Shown piece by piece: positions 1 through 7,976 of a DNA stretch of 22,016 bases; within the stretch, counting starts at the first letter, position 1, and each line of letters begins with the position of its first letter. A program made the translations under genes and the position numbers. Under the pieces are notes generated by a model. The model was not told the DNA's origin, did not search any database, and saw only the letters and a program-made list of their open reading frames with translations. Location of the stretch: the NCBI GenBank assembly GCA_035464115.1, contig DATHSN010000253.1:1-22016 (forward strand), read 5' to 3'. The DNA is from DATHSN01 sp035464115. GTDB taxonomy: Bacteria > Actinomycetota > Acidimicrobiia > Acidimicrobiales > SKKL01.

Positions 1-118
1 GTCGGCGGCGGCGGCGGCGGGGGCGGGGGCGCTGCGGTGGTCGGCGGCGGCGGTGGTGGCGGCGCCGCGGTGGTCGGCGGCGGCGGTGCGGTCGTCGGGG
101 GCGGCGCGGTGGTGGGCA
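1..118 (-). repeat. Low-complexity Pro/Thr/Ala-coding repeat (VanW protein tail)
   Basis: On the plus strand this is GGCGGC-type repeats interrupted by GGTGGT. Read on the minus strand in the VanW frame it codes for runs of Pro with interspersed Thr-Thr-Ala. It continues past the left edge. It is a coding microsatellite, prone to length variation and assembly error. Confidence 0.85.
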
Positions 119-1784
119 CCGACGACTCACCCGAGCAGTTGATGCCCTCCTCGGGGCGGTAGAGCGCCCGGACGGTGTCGACCTCGACCCGTCCGTCGTC
201 CCAGGTGCGGGTGCGCTCGGTGGTGACGCGGGTGCACACGCCCTGCGGCGAGGTGCTCTGCCCGGTCTGGTCGGCGGTGACGTGCCGCGTGGAGTACAAG
301 GTGACCGTGATGGCCGTGTCGGTGTAGGTGGGCCACACCAGCACCCCGTAGGGGGACGTGTTCACGATCTGCAGGTCGGGGTGGGGGAACGACAGGGTGG
401 CCTCGCGGCCATAGGGGTAGCGCGAGAAGTAGATCGAGTGCGACTGGTACTCGCCGAAGTCGAGGCCGGCGAAGAAGGCGGCGTTGAACAGCGCGGTCGT
501 GAACTGCGAGATGCCGCCGCCGAGCTGGGGCACGAGCACGCCGTTGGTGATGCCCCCCGCCTCGACGTAGCCCTTGGCCGCGGTGCGCTGGCCGACGTGG
601 CCGTTGAGCGAGAACGTCTCGCCGGGCTCGATCACCACGCCGCGGACCGCGTCGGCGATGAGGTGGATGTTGATGACGCGGTTCTCGCAGCAGCGGTGCT
701 CGGAGGTGAACGACGCCACCTCCTCGACGATGCCGAGGGCCTCGGCCGCCGCGATGTCGGCATCGTTCTCGATGACCACGAGGTCGAGCTCCGCCGGGTT
801 CGGCCCGCCGGTGAGCGCGTCGAGGATCCGCTCGGGGCTGTCGGGCCCGCAGCACGAGGTGCCCTCGGTGCCGGGGACGATGCGGGGCGCGCCGCCCTCG
901 ACCGTGAACGACACCGGGGTGGGCTCGGTCCCGGTCTCGGCGAAGCGCTCCTCGAGGTCGGCGAGCACCACGGGATCGTCGAGGGCCAGCCTCGGCTCGC
1001 CGTCGGGGAGCTCGAGGACGAGCCACGAGCGCAGCGTGGCGGTGGGGATCTCGGCCGGCTCGCCGTCGATCAGGACCGGCAGCGGCGACTCTGTGGCCGC
1101 CTCCGCGGCGGCGGCCACCGCGGCGACGGCATCGTCGGACACGGTGGGGCTGATCTCGACCAGCTCGGGCTCGACCCGCACCGGGACGTCGCCCTCGGTG
1201 GCGGCGCGCACCAGGCGGGCGCCGAGGGTCTCGGCGCGGATGCCCTGGCCGGGCTGGCCGGGGACGAGGCGGACGCCGGTGGCGTCGGCCTCGAGGCCGG
1301 GCTCCGTCGATGCCTCGAGCCCGGGCAGCTCGAGCTCGGTGACGGCGGTCGACAGGGTGGCCTCGTCGACGGCGAAGCGAGGGTCGACGGACCGCTCGCC
1401 GAGCAGCGAGCCGAGCCAGGCGAACGGGACGAGCGGGAGCGGGGGATCGGACCGGTCGAGCACCGCGTCGACGGTGGCCTCGACGTCGACCGCCAACCCG
1501 ACCGTGACGGCGTCGGTGGTGGCCGGGCCCGACCCGGCGTCGATCTCCACCGGGGTCGAGGTGTAGTCGTCGGCCAGCTCGGTGACCGCGGCGCGCACCT
1601 CGTCGGGCGACATGCCGCTCACGTCGACACCCGCGACGGAGACGTTGCGACCGACGTCGTCGCTCAGCGCGCCGTCGAGGACGGCGGCGATCATGACGAG
1701 CGAGACGGCGGCGACGAGCACGGCGACGCCGCCGCCGATGAGGCGCGCGCGTCGACTGCCCGGGAACCGGGGGAGTCGGGACAC
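1..1784 (-). CDS. VanW-family secreted/anchored envelope protein, 3' end off the window
   Basis: About 594 codons are visible and the frame is open to the left edge, so the C-terminus is missing. A short basic N-terminus is followed by one membrane segment or uncleaved signal (about residues 15-36). A long PG-binding-like region follows, then a VanW domain (about 375-520) with the hallmark GGGISQFTTALFNAAFFAGL at about 422 and SHSIYFSRYPYGREATL after it. Two CC pairs (in SCCGPD and RCCENR) and two later single Cys suggest extracytoplasmic disulfides. From about residue 556 the protein becomes a Pro/Thr/Ala tail, typical of a wall-spanning linker. VanW proteins occur in glycopeptide-resistance clusters and widely in Gram-positive genomes; their biochemical role is unclear. 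The GTG at 1784 was chosen because it opens directly before the basic/hydrophobic segment; an ATG at 1792 is in another frame. Family call firm, function unknown. Confidence 0.88.
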   Translation of the reverse strand, partial: MSRLPRFPGSRRARLIGGGVAVLVAAVSLVMIAAVLDGALSDDVGRNVSVAGVDVSGMSPDEVRAAVTELADDYTSTPVEIDAGSGPATTDAVTVGLAVDVEATVDAVLDRSDPPLPLVPFAWLGSLLGERSVDPRFAVDEATLSTAVTELELPGLEASTEPGLEADATGVRLVPGQPGQGIRAETLGARLVRAATEGDVPVRVEPELVEISPTVSDDAVAAVAAAAEAATESPLPVLIDGEPAEIPTATLRSWLVLELPDGEPRLALDDPVVLADLEERFAETGTEPTPVSFTVEGGAPRIVPGTEGTSCCGPDSPERILDALTGGPNPAELDLVVIENDADIAAAEALGIVEEVASFTSEHRCCENRVINIHLIADAVRGVVIEPGETFSLNGHVGQRTAAKGYVEAGGITNGVLVPQLGGGISQFTTALFNAAFFAGLDFGEYQSHSIYFSRYPYGREATLSFPHPDLQIVNTSPYGVLVWPTYTDTAITVTLYSTRHVTADQTGQSTSPQGVCTRVTTERTRTWDDGRVEVDTVRALYRPEEGINCSGESSVPTTAPPPTTAPPPPTTAAPPPPPPPTTAAPPPPPPPPP

Positions 1785-1967
1785 GGGGGCATTCTCGCGC
1801 CCGGGCCGGGCCCCGGGGCGTCAGGGCCGCCCCGACGTGCTGCGCCGGGGTCGTTTGGGAGCGGCCGGCGTCGCTCTGCCATGATCCGGAGGCTCCGCGG
1901 GGGACCCGCCGGGGACTCGTCGACCACCGACGACGAACGACACGTCGATCCAGGAGATGACACGGAC
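1785..1967. promoter_or_regulatory. Divergent spacer between the VanW gene and the SDR gene
   Basis: This 183-bp spacer must hold promoters for both directions. On the minus strand GAGAAT (1796-1791) lies exactly 6 nt before the VanW GTG, consistent with a leaderless start, though its first base is not the usual T. On the plus strand a weak pair, TTGGGA (1855-1860) and CATGAT (1880-1885), has a long 19-bp spacing. A 7-bp inverted repeat (1814-1820 with 1828-1834) lies between them. The SDR gene has an AGGAG ribosome site at 1952-1956. These calls rest on pattern only. Confidence 0.4.
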
Positions 1968-2897
1968 ATGAGCGGAATCCTCGAGGGGCGCGTCGCCATC
2001 ATCACGGGTGCCGGGCGGGGCATCGGCCGCGAGCACGCGCTGATGATGGCGGGCCAGGGCGCCAAGATCGTGGTCAACGACCTCGGCAGCGAGATGGACG
2101 GCTCGGGCGGTGGCACCGGCGCCGCCTTCGACGTGGTCGCCGAGATCGAGGCCATGGGCGGCGAGGCCGTCGGCAACGGTGACGACGTCAGCGACTGGGA
2201 AGGTGCCCAGCGCATGATCAACCAGGCCGTCGAGTCGTTCGGCCGCCTCGACATCTTGGTGAACAACGCCGGCATCCTGCGCGATCGGATGCTCACCAAC
2301 ATGACCGAAGAGGAGTGGGACGCGGTCATCAAGGTGCACCTCAAGGGCACCTTCGCCCCGAGCCGCTGGGCCGCCGCCTACTGGCGCGAGCAGGCCAAGG
2401 CCGGGGTCGAGATCGACGGTCGCATCATCAACACCTCGTCGCCGTCGGGCATCTACGGCAACGTCGGCCAGACCAACTACGGCGCGGCCAAGGGCGGCAT
2501 CGCCAGCTTCACCGTCATCGCGGCCCTGGAGCTGGCCCGCTACGGGGTCACCGTCAACGCCATCGCGCCCGCGGCGCTCACCCGCATGACCGAGAACCTC
2601 GGCATGGGCCAGCTCCCCGAGGAAGCCAAGGAGCAGATGTCGCCGCGGTGGATCTCACCCATCGTCACCTGGCTGGCGAGCCCCGAGGCCAAGAACGTCA
2701 CCGGGCGCATGTTCGACGTGTCCGGTCGGGCGCTGTCGATCTCGGAGGGCTGGCACCGCGGCCCGACCGCCGAGCCGGTCGACGACCCCACCGAGATGGG
2801 GCCGGTGGTCGCCAAGCTGATGGCCGACGCCCGCCTCAACGCCGACATGGGCGGCAACGATGCCGAGGGCCCCGGCCGTCCCGGCACGTCCATCTGA
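1968..2897 (+). CDS. SDR-family NAD(P)-dependent (3R)-hydroxyacyl-CoA dehydrogenase-like protein
   Basis: A 309-residue classical short-chain dehydrogenase. Visible are the cofactor-binding TGAGRGIG (residues 13-20), NNAG (99-102), and the catalytic set with Ser in INTSSPSG (about 157-158), Tyr171 and Lys175 in YGAAKGG. Length and sequence resemble the dehydrogenase domain of peroxisomal multifunctional enzyme type 2 and actinobacterial homologues, which oxidise 3-hydroxyacyl-CoA to 3-ketoacyl-CoA; the actual substrate here is inferred. The ATG at 1968 follows an AGGAG site and opens on the standard first beta strand (GRVAIITG); the frame is open far upstream, but that part is antisense to the VanW gene and does not look like protein. 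The MaoC hydratase gene follows after 39 bp, supporting a shared transcript and pathway. Confidence 0.9.
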   Translation: MSGILEGRVAIITGAGRGIGREHALMMAGQGAKIVVNDLGSEMDGSGGGTGAAFDVVAEIEAMGGEAVGNGDDVSDWEGAQRMINQAVESFGRLDILVNNAGILRDRMLTNMTEEEWDAVIKVHLKGTFAPSRWAAAYWREQAKAGVEIDGRIINTSSPSGIYGNVGQTNYGAAKGGIASFTVIAALELARYGVTVNAIAPAALTRMTENLGMGQLPEEAKEQMSPRWISPIVTWLASPEAKNVTGRMFDVSGRALSISEGWHRGPTAEPVDDPTEMGPVVAKLMADARLNADMGGNDAEGPGRPGTSI

Positions 2898-2936
2898 TCC
2901 ACCACCACACCGTTCAGCACACCCAGGGGGGAACAC

Positions 2937-3791
2937 GTGCCCATCGATCCGAACGCCGTCGGCGCCGAGGGACAACCCGGTCGCCGCTCGTGGACGTCGA
3001 AGGACGCCCTGCTCTACGCGGTCAGCGTGGGAGCGGGGAGCATCGACCCGGTCCACGAGGAGCTCGAGTTCACCACGGAGAACACCAAGGGCGTGACCCA
3101 GCGGGTGCTGCCCACCATGGCCGTGGTGCTCGGCGCCGGTGGCGCGGGCATGGACAAGATCGGGTCGTTCAACCCGGCGATGCTCGTGCACGGCGAACAG
3201 GCCATCACCCTGCACCGCGAGCTCCCCGTCGAGGGCGAGCTCGAGGGCCGCGGGAAGATCGTCGGCATCTACGACAAGGGCAAGGGCGCCGTGGTCGTCA
3301 CCGAGTCGCAGACCACCCTCGTCGCCACCGGTGAGCCGTTGTTCTCGAGCCGTTCCTCGGTGTTCATCGCCGGTGAAGGCGGTTTCGGCGGCGACCGGGG
3401 CCCGTCGGGCCCCGCCAACGTGCCACCCGAGCGCGATCCCGACCACGAGGTCACCTACGCCACGCGTCCCGACCAGGCGCTCACCTACCGGCTCAACGGC
3501 GACCGCAACCCGCTGCACTCCGACAAGTCGTTCTCCGACATCGGCGGGTTCCCGAAGCCGATCCTGCACGGGCTGTGCACCTACGGCTTCACCGGCCGGG
3601 CGCTGCTGCACTCGCTGTGCGACAGCGATCCCGCCCGGTTCCGGCACATGGAGGGGCGCTTCGCCTCGCCGGTGCTGCCCGGCGAGGAGCTCACGGTGCG
3701 CATGTGGCGCACCGCCGACGGCGAGGCGGTGTTCACCACGTCGGTGGGCGACCGGGTCGTGATCTCGGCGGGTCTCTGCCGCTTCGACTGA
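2937..3791 (+). CDS. MaoC-family (R)-specific enoyl-CoA hydratase / 3-hydroxyacyl-thioester dehydratase
   Basis: A 284-residue double hot-dog protein, the length of mycobacterial HtdY/MFE-2 hydratase-2 proteins. The hydratase-2 motif is intact: TYRLNGDRNPLHSDKSF with the catalytic pair Asp189 and His194, followed by KPILHGLCTYGF, which shapes the acyl pocket. The N-terminal half is the degenerate hot-dog repeat that accommodates long acyl chains. The expected reaction is reversible hydration of trans-2-enoyl-CoA to (3R)-hydroxyacyl-CoA, whose product the upstream SDR would oxidise. The start is GTG 2937 after an AGGGGGGAA ribosome site (about 2925-2933). The pair looks like a split form of the eukaryotic fusion enzyme. 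The chain-length or steroid side-chain specificity cannot be read from the sequence. Confidence 0.9.
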   Translation: MPIDPNAVGAEGQPGRRSWTSKDALLYAVSVGAGSIDPVHEELEFTTENTKGVTQRVLPTMAVVLGAGGAGMDKIGSFNPAMLVHGEQAITLHRELPVEGELEGRGKIVGIYDKGKGAVVVTESQTTLVATGEPLFSSRSSVFIAGEGGFGGDRGPSGPANVPPERDPDHEVTYATRPDQALTYRLNGDRNPLHSDKSFSDIGGFPKPILHGLCTYGFTGRALLHSLCDSDPARFRHMEGRFASPVLPGEELTVRMWRTADGEAVFTTSVGDRVVISAGLCRFD

Positions 3792-3811
3792 ACCCGTCAC
3801 CAGTGGGGTAA

Positions 3812-3847
3812 CCGCGGGGGCGTGACCGCTCGGTCACGCCCCCGCGG
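3812..3847 (+). terminator. Perfect 16-bp hairpin terminator after the MaoC gene
   Basis: Bases 3812-3827 pair perfectly with 3832-3847 around the loop GCTC. The hairpin lies 20 bp after the MaoC stop and has no T-run, as is common in GC-rich actinobacteria. It separates the acyl-CoA pair from the osmoprotectant transporter operon. Confidence 0.85.
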
Positions 3848-3880
3848 CGCGCCCCGGGTGTGCCCGGCGACCTCGCGCGC

Positions 3881-3886
3881 TATGGT
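3881..3886 (+). promoter_or_regulatory. Possible -10 box for the osmoprotectant transporter operon
   Basis: TATGGT lies about 45 nt before the chosen permease ATG and downstream of the terminator. No convincing -35 hexamer was seen 16-18 bp upstream. Weak call. Confidence 0.35.
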
Positions 3887-3931
3887 CGATCTACATGGCA
3901 TGGACCGGCAGAGTTGACCGCGGTCAGAACC

Positions 3932-4579
3932 ATGGGTGATTTCCTGCAGTTCGTGGTCGATCGACGAGACGACATCATCGAGCTCACCATCGAGCACGCC
4001 ATCTTGGTGGTGCAGGTGATGGTGGTGGCCACGGTGGTGGCGGTGGTCATCGGCATCGTCGCCCACGGTCGGCCCCTGGCGCGCACGCTCGCCCTGTCGA
4101 TCACGGGTGTGTTCCTCACCGTGCCGTCGTTCGCGCTGTTCGGCCTGTTCATCCCGTTCCTCGGGCTGGGATTCCGGCCCACCTTCGCCGCGCTCCTGCT
4201 GTACTCGCTCCTGCCGATCGTGCGGAACACCATCACCGGCCTCGAACAGGTCGATGCCGCCGTGCTCGAGTCGGCCAAGGGCATGGGCATGGGGTCGTTC
4301 CGCCGCCTCACCCAGGTGCAGCTGCCGCTCGCCTGGCCGGTGATCCTCACAGGTGTGCGGGTCTCCACGCTGCTCACCGTCGGCATCGCCGCCATCGCCG
4401 CGGTGGTCAACGGCCCGGGCCTCGGCGACTTCATCTTCTCGGGCCTGTCCCGCCTCGGCGGGGCCAACGCCGACTACCTCGTCTACGCCGGCACGCTGTT
4501 CACCGTCCTGCTGGCGCTGCTGTTCGACGTCGCCTTCTTGTTCGTCCGCCGCCTCACCACCTCGAAGGGCCTTCGCTAG
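3932..4579 (+). CDS. Osmoprotectant (glycine betaine/choline) ABC transporter permease, OpuCB/ProW type
   Basis: A 215-residue inner-membrane subunit with about five hydrophobic helices, beginning with a helix around LVVQVMVVATVVAVVIG. The ABC-coupling EAA loop reads VLESAKGMGMGSFRRLTQVQ, and the family-typical VGIAAIAAVVNGPGLGDFIF follows. It would form the channel with the second permease (5883-6704), powered by the CBS-ATPase that follows after 80 bp. The ATG at 3932 was chosen because MGDFLQFVV resembles family N-termini. In-frame TTG 3914 and GTG 3860 are alternatives, and no strong ribosome site decides among them. Family call firm; the substrate is inferred from family and neighbours. 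Confidence 0.87.
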   Translation: MGDFLQFVVDRRDDIIELTIEHAILVVQVMVVATVVAVVIGIVAHGRPLARTLALSITGVFLTVPSFALFGLFIPFLGLGFRPTFAALLLYSLLPIVRNTITGLEQVDAAVLESAKGMGMGSFRRLTQVQLPLAWPVILTGVRVSTLLTVGIAAIAAVVNGPGLGDFIFSGLSRLGGANADYLVYAGTLFTVLLALLFDVAFLFVRRLTTSKGLR

Positions 4580-4659
4580 CCCCTTCGTCCCGTCGTCCGG
4601 CGGTCGCGCGGAGCGATCGCTGGTCCCTACCCGGAGCCGCCGCTCACAAGGATCCCGTC

Positions 4660-5883
4660 GTGACCGACACTGCAGCACCACCCGATACCGCGCCCGCGCC
4701 CGCGGCCCCGCCCCGCCCCATGATCCAGCTGGAGGGGGTGACCAAGTACTACCCCGGGAGCCCGGAGCCGGCCGTCGCCGAGCTCACCCTCGACATCCCC
4801 GAGGGCGAGATCCTCGTCTTCGTGGGCCCGTCGGGGTGCGGCAAGTCGACCACGCTGCGGCTCATCAACCGCATGATCGAGCCCACGAGCGGCACCATCC
4901 GCTTCGACGGCGACGACGTCACCCGGGTCAACGCCGACCAGCTCCGGCGTCGGATCGGCTACGTGATCCAGCAGATCGGCCTGTTCCCCCACCAGACGAT
5001 CGCGCAGAACATCGCGACCGTCCCCCGGATGCTCGGCTGGGACCGCAAGCGCATCGCGGCACGGGTCGACGAGCTGCTCGAGATCGTCGGCATGGACCCC
5101 GGCATCTACCGCGACCGCTACCCCAAGGAGCTGTCGGGTGGACAGGCCCAGCGCGTGGGGGTGGCCCGCGCCCTCGGCGCCGACCCGCCCGTCATGTTGA
5201 TGGACGAGCCGTTCGGCGCCATCGACCCGATCACCCGTGAGCGCCTCCAGAACGAGTTCCTGCGGGTGCAGTCCGAGCTGAAGAAGACCATCGCGTTCGT
5301 CACCCACGACATCGACGAGGCCATCAAGATGGGCGACCGCATCGCCATCTTGCGCCAGCAGTCCGTCGTGGCCCAGTTCGACACGCCCGAGCGGATCCTC
5401 GCGTTCCCCGTCGACGACTTCGTGTCCGACTTCATCGGATCGGGCGCCACCCTGAAGGGCCTCAACCTCGCACGGGTCCGCGACATCGAACCGGTGCGCG
5501 ACTACCCCGTCGGACGCGTCGACCAGCCCGTCGACGAGCTGCGCCGGCTCGTCCACGAGTCCGACCGCAAGTGGGTCCTGCTGCTCGACGAGAGCAACCG
5601 ACCGGTGCGGTGGCTCGACGAGCGCGCCGTCAACCGCACCGACCGGTCGCCCGCCGAGGCCGGCCCGCCCGTCATCGCCAAGGTCGAGAAGCAGGCGACG
5701 CTGCGCGACACCCTGGAGGAGATGCTCAACGGCAACGCCGGGTGCGCGGTGGTGGTCGACGGCCGCGGCGCCTACGAAGGGGTGGTGGAGATCGACACGC
5801 TCTCCGACGTGCTCAAGGACATGCAGCGCGCCGCCCGCCGGCACTACGAGGAGCTCGAGGCCACCGGCGAGGCCCGCACCTGA
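4660..5883 (+). CDS. Osmoprotectant ABC transporter ATP-binding subunit with C-terminal CBS domains (OpuCA/ProV type)
   Basis: A 407-residue cytoplasmic ATPase. Walker A is GPSGCGKST (56-64), the Q-loop lies in QQIGLFPH, the signature is LSGGQ (158-162), Walker B is VMLMDEP (about 178-184), and the switch His lies in THDIDEA. After the nucleotide-binding domain come tandem CBS modules (about 265-395; GNAGCAVVVDGRGAYEGVVE is typical). In relatives these sense ionic strength or bind cyclic di-AMP to gate uptake. The N-terminal 20 residues are an Ala/Pro extension. GTG 4660 follows AAGGA (4648-4652). Its stop overlaps the next start by one base (TGATG at 5881-5885), indicating translational coupling. 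Confidence 0.93.
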   Translation: MTDTAAPPDTAPAPAAPPRPMIQLEGVTKYYPGSPEPAVAELTLDIPEGEILVFVGPSGCGKSTTLRLINRMIEPTSGTIRFDGDDVTRVNADQLRRRIGYVIQQIGLFPHQTIAQNIATVPRMLGWDRKRIAARVDELLEIVGMDPGIYRDRYPKELSGGQAQRVGVARALGADPPVMLMDEPFGAIDPITRERLQNEFLRVQSELKKTIAFVTHDIDEAIKMGDRIAILRQQSVVAQFDTPERILAFPVDDFVSDFIGSGATLKGLNLARVRDIEPVRDYPVGRVDQPVDELRRLVHESDRKWVLLLDESNRPVRWLDERAVNRTDRSPAEAGPPVIAKVEKQATLRDTLEEMLNGNAGCAVVVDGRGAYEGVVEIDTLSDVLKDMQRAARRHYEELEATGEART

Positions 5884-6704
5884 TGGGTGCCGTCGTCGAC
5901 CGCAAGGCGCCCGTCGGACGCGGCCCGTCGTCGCAGCTCAGCGAGGCGCCGGCGCAGCCGCTCGGCGAGGTGCTCCGCGAGCGCTACGGCTGGGTGTCCC
6001 TGCTCGGCATGCCGGTGTTCATCGCCGCCGTGCTGACAGCCCTCTACCTCTACGTGCAGAGCCTCGAGCTCGACAGCATCGAGGAGCGCGCCCTCAACGC
6101 CGACCGGGTCCAGACGCTGCTCGTCCAGCACCTCCAGCTGACCCTCGTCAGCACGTTCTTCGTGCTCCTGATCGCCATCCCGCTCGGTGTGATGGTCACC
6201 CGTCCGGTGATGCGCAAGTTCACACCCGGGGTCCTCGCCGTGGCCAACATCGGCCAGGCCGCGCCGTCCATCGGGTTGCTGGTGATCCTCGTGATCATCA
6301 TGGGCACCGGTTTCGAGACGGCGGTCTACGGCCTCGTCGCCTACTCGGTGCTGCCCGTCCTGCGGAACACCATGGTCGGTCTCGACCAGGTCGACACCAG
6401 CGTCATCGAGGCCGGGCGGGGCATGGGCATGACCAAGCTCAGCGTGCTCCTGCGGATCGAGCTGCCGCTGGCGGTGCCGGTCATCCTCGCCGGAGTCCGC
6501 ACCGCGCTGGTCATCAACGTGGGCACGGCCGCGTTGGCCACCTTCATCAACGGTGGCGGCCTCGGCGACATGATCAACAACGGGTTGAAGCTGCGGCGCG
6601 ACAGCGTGCTGCTCACCGGCAGCGTCCTCACCGCGTCGCTGGCGCTCACCATCGATTACGTCGCCGGGCTCGCCGAGCGCTACCTCCGACCACGCGGGCT
6701 CTGA
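5883..6704 (+). CDS. Osmoprotectant ABC transporter permease, second subunit (OpuCD/ProW type)
   Basis: A 273-residue membrane subunit. About 38 hydrophilic cytoplasmic residues precede the first helix (LLGMPVFIAAVLTALYLYV). The transporter core follows, with the EAA loop VIEAGRGMGMTKLSVLLRIE and then VGTAALATFINGGGLGDMIN. It is homologous to the first permease in the operon, so the channel is a heterodimer, as in OpuC systems. The ATG shares one base with the ATPase stop codon (TGATG), so translation is very likely coupled. The extracellular loop after helix 1 (about residues 60-80) is longer than in the first permease. Confidence 0.9.
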   Translation: MGAVVDRKAPVGRGPSSQLSEAPAQPLGEVLRERYGWVSLLGMPVFIAAVLTALYLYVQSLELDSIEERALNADRVQTLLVQHLQLTLVSTFFVLLIAIPLGVMVTRPVMRKFTPGVLAVANIGQAAPSIGLLVILVIIMGTGFETAVYGLVAYSVLPVLRNTMVGLDQVDTSVIEAGRGMGMTKLSVLLRIELPLAVPVILAGVRTALVINVGTAALATFINGGGLGDMINNGLKLRRDSVLLTGSVLTASLALTIDYVAGLAERYLRPRGL

Positions 6705-6771
6705 TCTCGCCGCGCGCGCTGACCGAAGTCGAGTTGTGGAGGCCGCCATGGCCTCGGCGCTGCCCTCGGGG

Positions 6772-6777
6772 TACACT
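6772..6777 (+). promoter_or_regulatory. Candidate -10 box upstream of the osmoprotectant-binding protein gene
   Basis: TACACT matches TANNNT in the 237-bp gap after the second permease. No good -35 lies 16-18 bp upstream. If used, transcription would start near 6784 and leave a leader of roughly 158 nt before the ATG at 6942. This would let the binding protein be expressed separately from the membrane subunits. Confidence 0.45.
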
Positions 6778-6783
6778 GGGCGA

Positions 6784-6941
6784 AGCCGTGGGCGCGGCGC
6801 TGTCGCCGCCGGGACACCAGTCACCTCGTGGAACGCGCGAGGCGGGCACTTGGTCCGGTGTGTGTGGCGGTTGCCGCGCGGGAACGCGGTCCTCCCCGTT
6901 CCCACCACGGTCTGCAGACATTCGCGAGCAGAAAGTACGTC
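6784..6941 (+). promoter_or_regulatory. Structured putative 5' leader of the osmoprotectant-binding protein gene
   Basis: This stretch has no gene. It holds several short inverted repeats. CCGCG (6874-6878) can pair with CGCGG (6885-6889), or GGGAACG (6880-6886) can pair with CGTTCCC (6897-6903); both use bases 6885-6886, so they exclude each other. A further CCTCG/CGAGG hairpin lies upstream. I did not recognise a known riboswitch consensus. The regulatory role is an inference from position and structure. Confidence 0.35.
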
Positions 6942-7940
6942 ATGACCAAGTTCCGGCAGCGACGCCTCCTCTGGCGTTCCATCGGCGCGCTCTTCGCCCT
7001 GACCATGATCGCCGCCGCGTGCGGCGACGACGACGAGAGCTCCTCCGGTGACGGCGATGCCAACGGTGCGGCGGGCTCGATCGCCGAAGAGTTCGACTTC
7101 GACGGCCTCGACATCACCGTCGGGTCCAAGGACTTCACCGAGCAGCTGGTGTTGGGCGAGATCCTCGTCCAGGCCCTCGAGGCCGGGGGCGCCGACGTCG
7201 ACAACCAGGTGAACCTCGGCGGCACCAACGTGAACCGCGAGGCACTCCTGGCCGGCGAGATCGACACCTACTGGGAGTACAACGGCACCGGGTGGATCAC
7301 CCACCTCGGCGAGACCGACCCGATCCCCGACAGGGTCGAGCAGTACGAGGCCGTGCGCGACCGTGATCTCGAGGAGAACGGGATCGTCTGGTACGAGCCG
7401 GCTCCGTTCAACAACACCTACGCCCTGGCCGTCCGCAGCGAGGCTCAGGCCGACCTGGGTGTCGAGACGCTCTCCGACATCGGCACGCTGATCGCCGAGA
7501 ACCCCGACGCCGCGACGCTCTGCGTCGAGACCGAGTTCGAGGTCCGCGACGACGGCCTGCCCGGCATGGAGGCCACCTACGGATACGAGTTCCCCGACGG
7601 CAACGTCTCCGTGCTCGACACCGGCATCATCTACCAGGAGACCGACAGCGGCGACACCTGCAACTTCGGTGAGGTCTTCACCACCGACGGCCGCATCGCC
7701 GCTCTCGACCTCTTCGTGCTCGAGGACGACCAGAGCTTCTTCCCGCTCTACAACCCGTCGGTCAACATCCGCCAGGAGATCGACGAGGAGTTCCCGCAGG
7801 TCGCCGACCTCGCTTCCCAGCTCGCGCTGGCCATCGACAACGAGACCATGCAGCGGTTGAACGCCGCGGTCGACGTCGACGGCGAGGAGCCGGCCGACGT
7901 GGCCCGCGACTGGTTGGCCGAGAACGGCTTCATCGGCTGA
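6942..7940 (+). CDS. Osmoprotectant ABC transporter substrate-binding lipoprotein (OpuAC domain)
   Basis: A 332-residue secreted binding protein. The N-terminus is basic, then hydrophobic (LFALTMIAAAC), with Cys27 as the probable lipidated residue, followed by an acidic/Ser/Gly linker. The OpuAC domain starts near residue 57 with the family-typical ITVGSKDFTEQLVLGEI, then GGTNVNREALLAGEIDTYWE and TGWITHL, which place aromatic residues in the quaternary-ammonium pocket. It would capture glycine betaine, choline or a related osmolyte and deliver it to the upstream permeases. The ATG at 6942 gives a normal lipoprotein signal; the frame is open further upstream to 6828, but that would bury the signal. 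Two Cys in the mature domain (TLCVE, DTCNF) could form a disulfide. The exact ligand is not determined. Confidence 0.93.
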   Translation: MTKFRQRRLLWRSIGALFALTMIAAACGDDDESSSGDGDANGAAGSIAEEFDFDGLDITVGSKDFTEQLVLGEILVQALEAGGADVDNQVNLGGTNVNREALLAGEIDTYWEYNGTGWITHLGETDPIPDRVEQYEAVRDRDLEENGIVWYEPAPFNNTYALAVRSEAQADLGVETLSDIGTLIAENPDAATLCVETEFEVRDDGLPGMEATYGYEFPDGNVSVLDTGIIYQETDSGDTCNFGEVFTTDGRIAALDLFVLEDDQSFFPLYNPSVNIRQEIDEEFPQVADLASQLALAIDNETMQRLNAAVDVDGEEPADVARDWLAENGFIG

Positions 7941-7976
7941 TCCCCGGTCGCTCGAGCGTGCTCGACCGACCACGAT

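Noticed and set aside
282..1967. A long plus-strand open frame joined in frame to the SDR gene
   Set aside because: It is antisense to the VanW gene, has Gly/Arg/Asp-rich low-complexity translation, and lies before the ribosome site and natural SDR N-terminus at 1968. Stop-poor antisense frames are expected at this GC content.
4580..4659. Terminator between the first permease and the ATPase
   Set aside because: Only partial inverted repeats are present in this 80-bp gap, and the two genes clearly belong to one transporter, so a strong stop is unlikely.
6784..6941. Cyclic di-AMP (ydaO-type) riboswitch before the osmolyte-binding gene
   Set aside because: It would fit the biology, but I could not find the conserved ydaO sequence blocks. 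Kept only as an unclassified leader.
5844..7973. A 709-codon minus-strand open frame across the second permease and binding-protein genes
   Set aside because: Its composition is that of an antisense shadow with no recognisable domain, whereas the plus strand carries complete transporter motifs.
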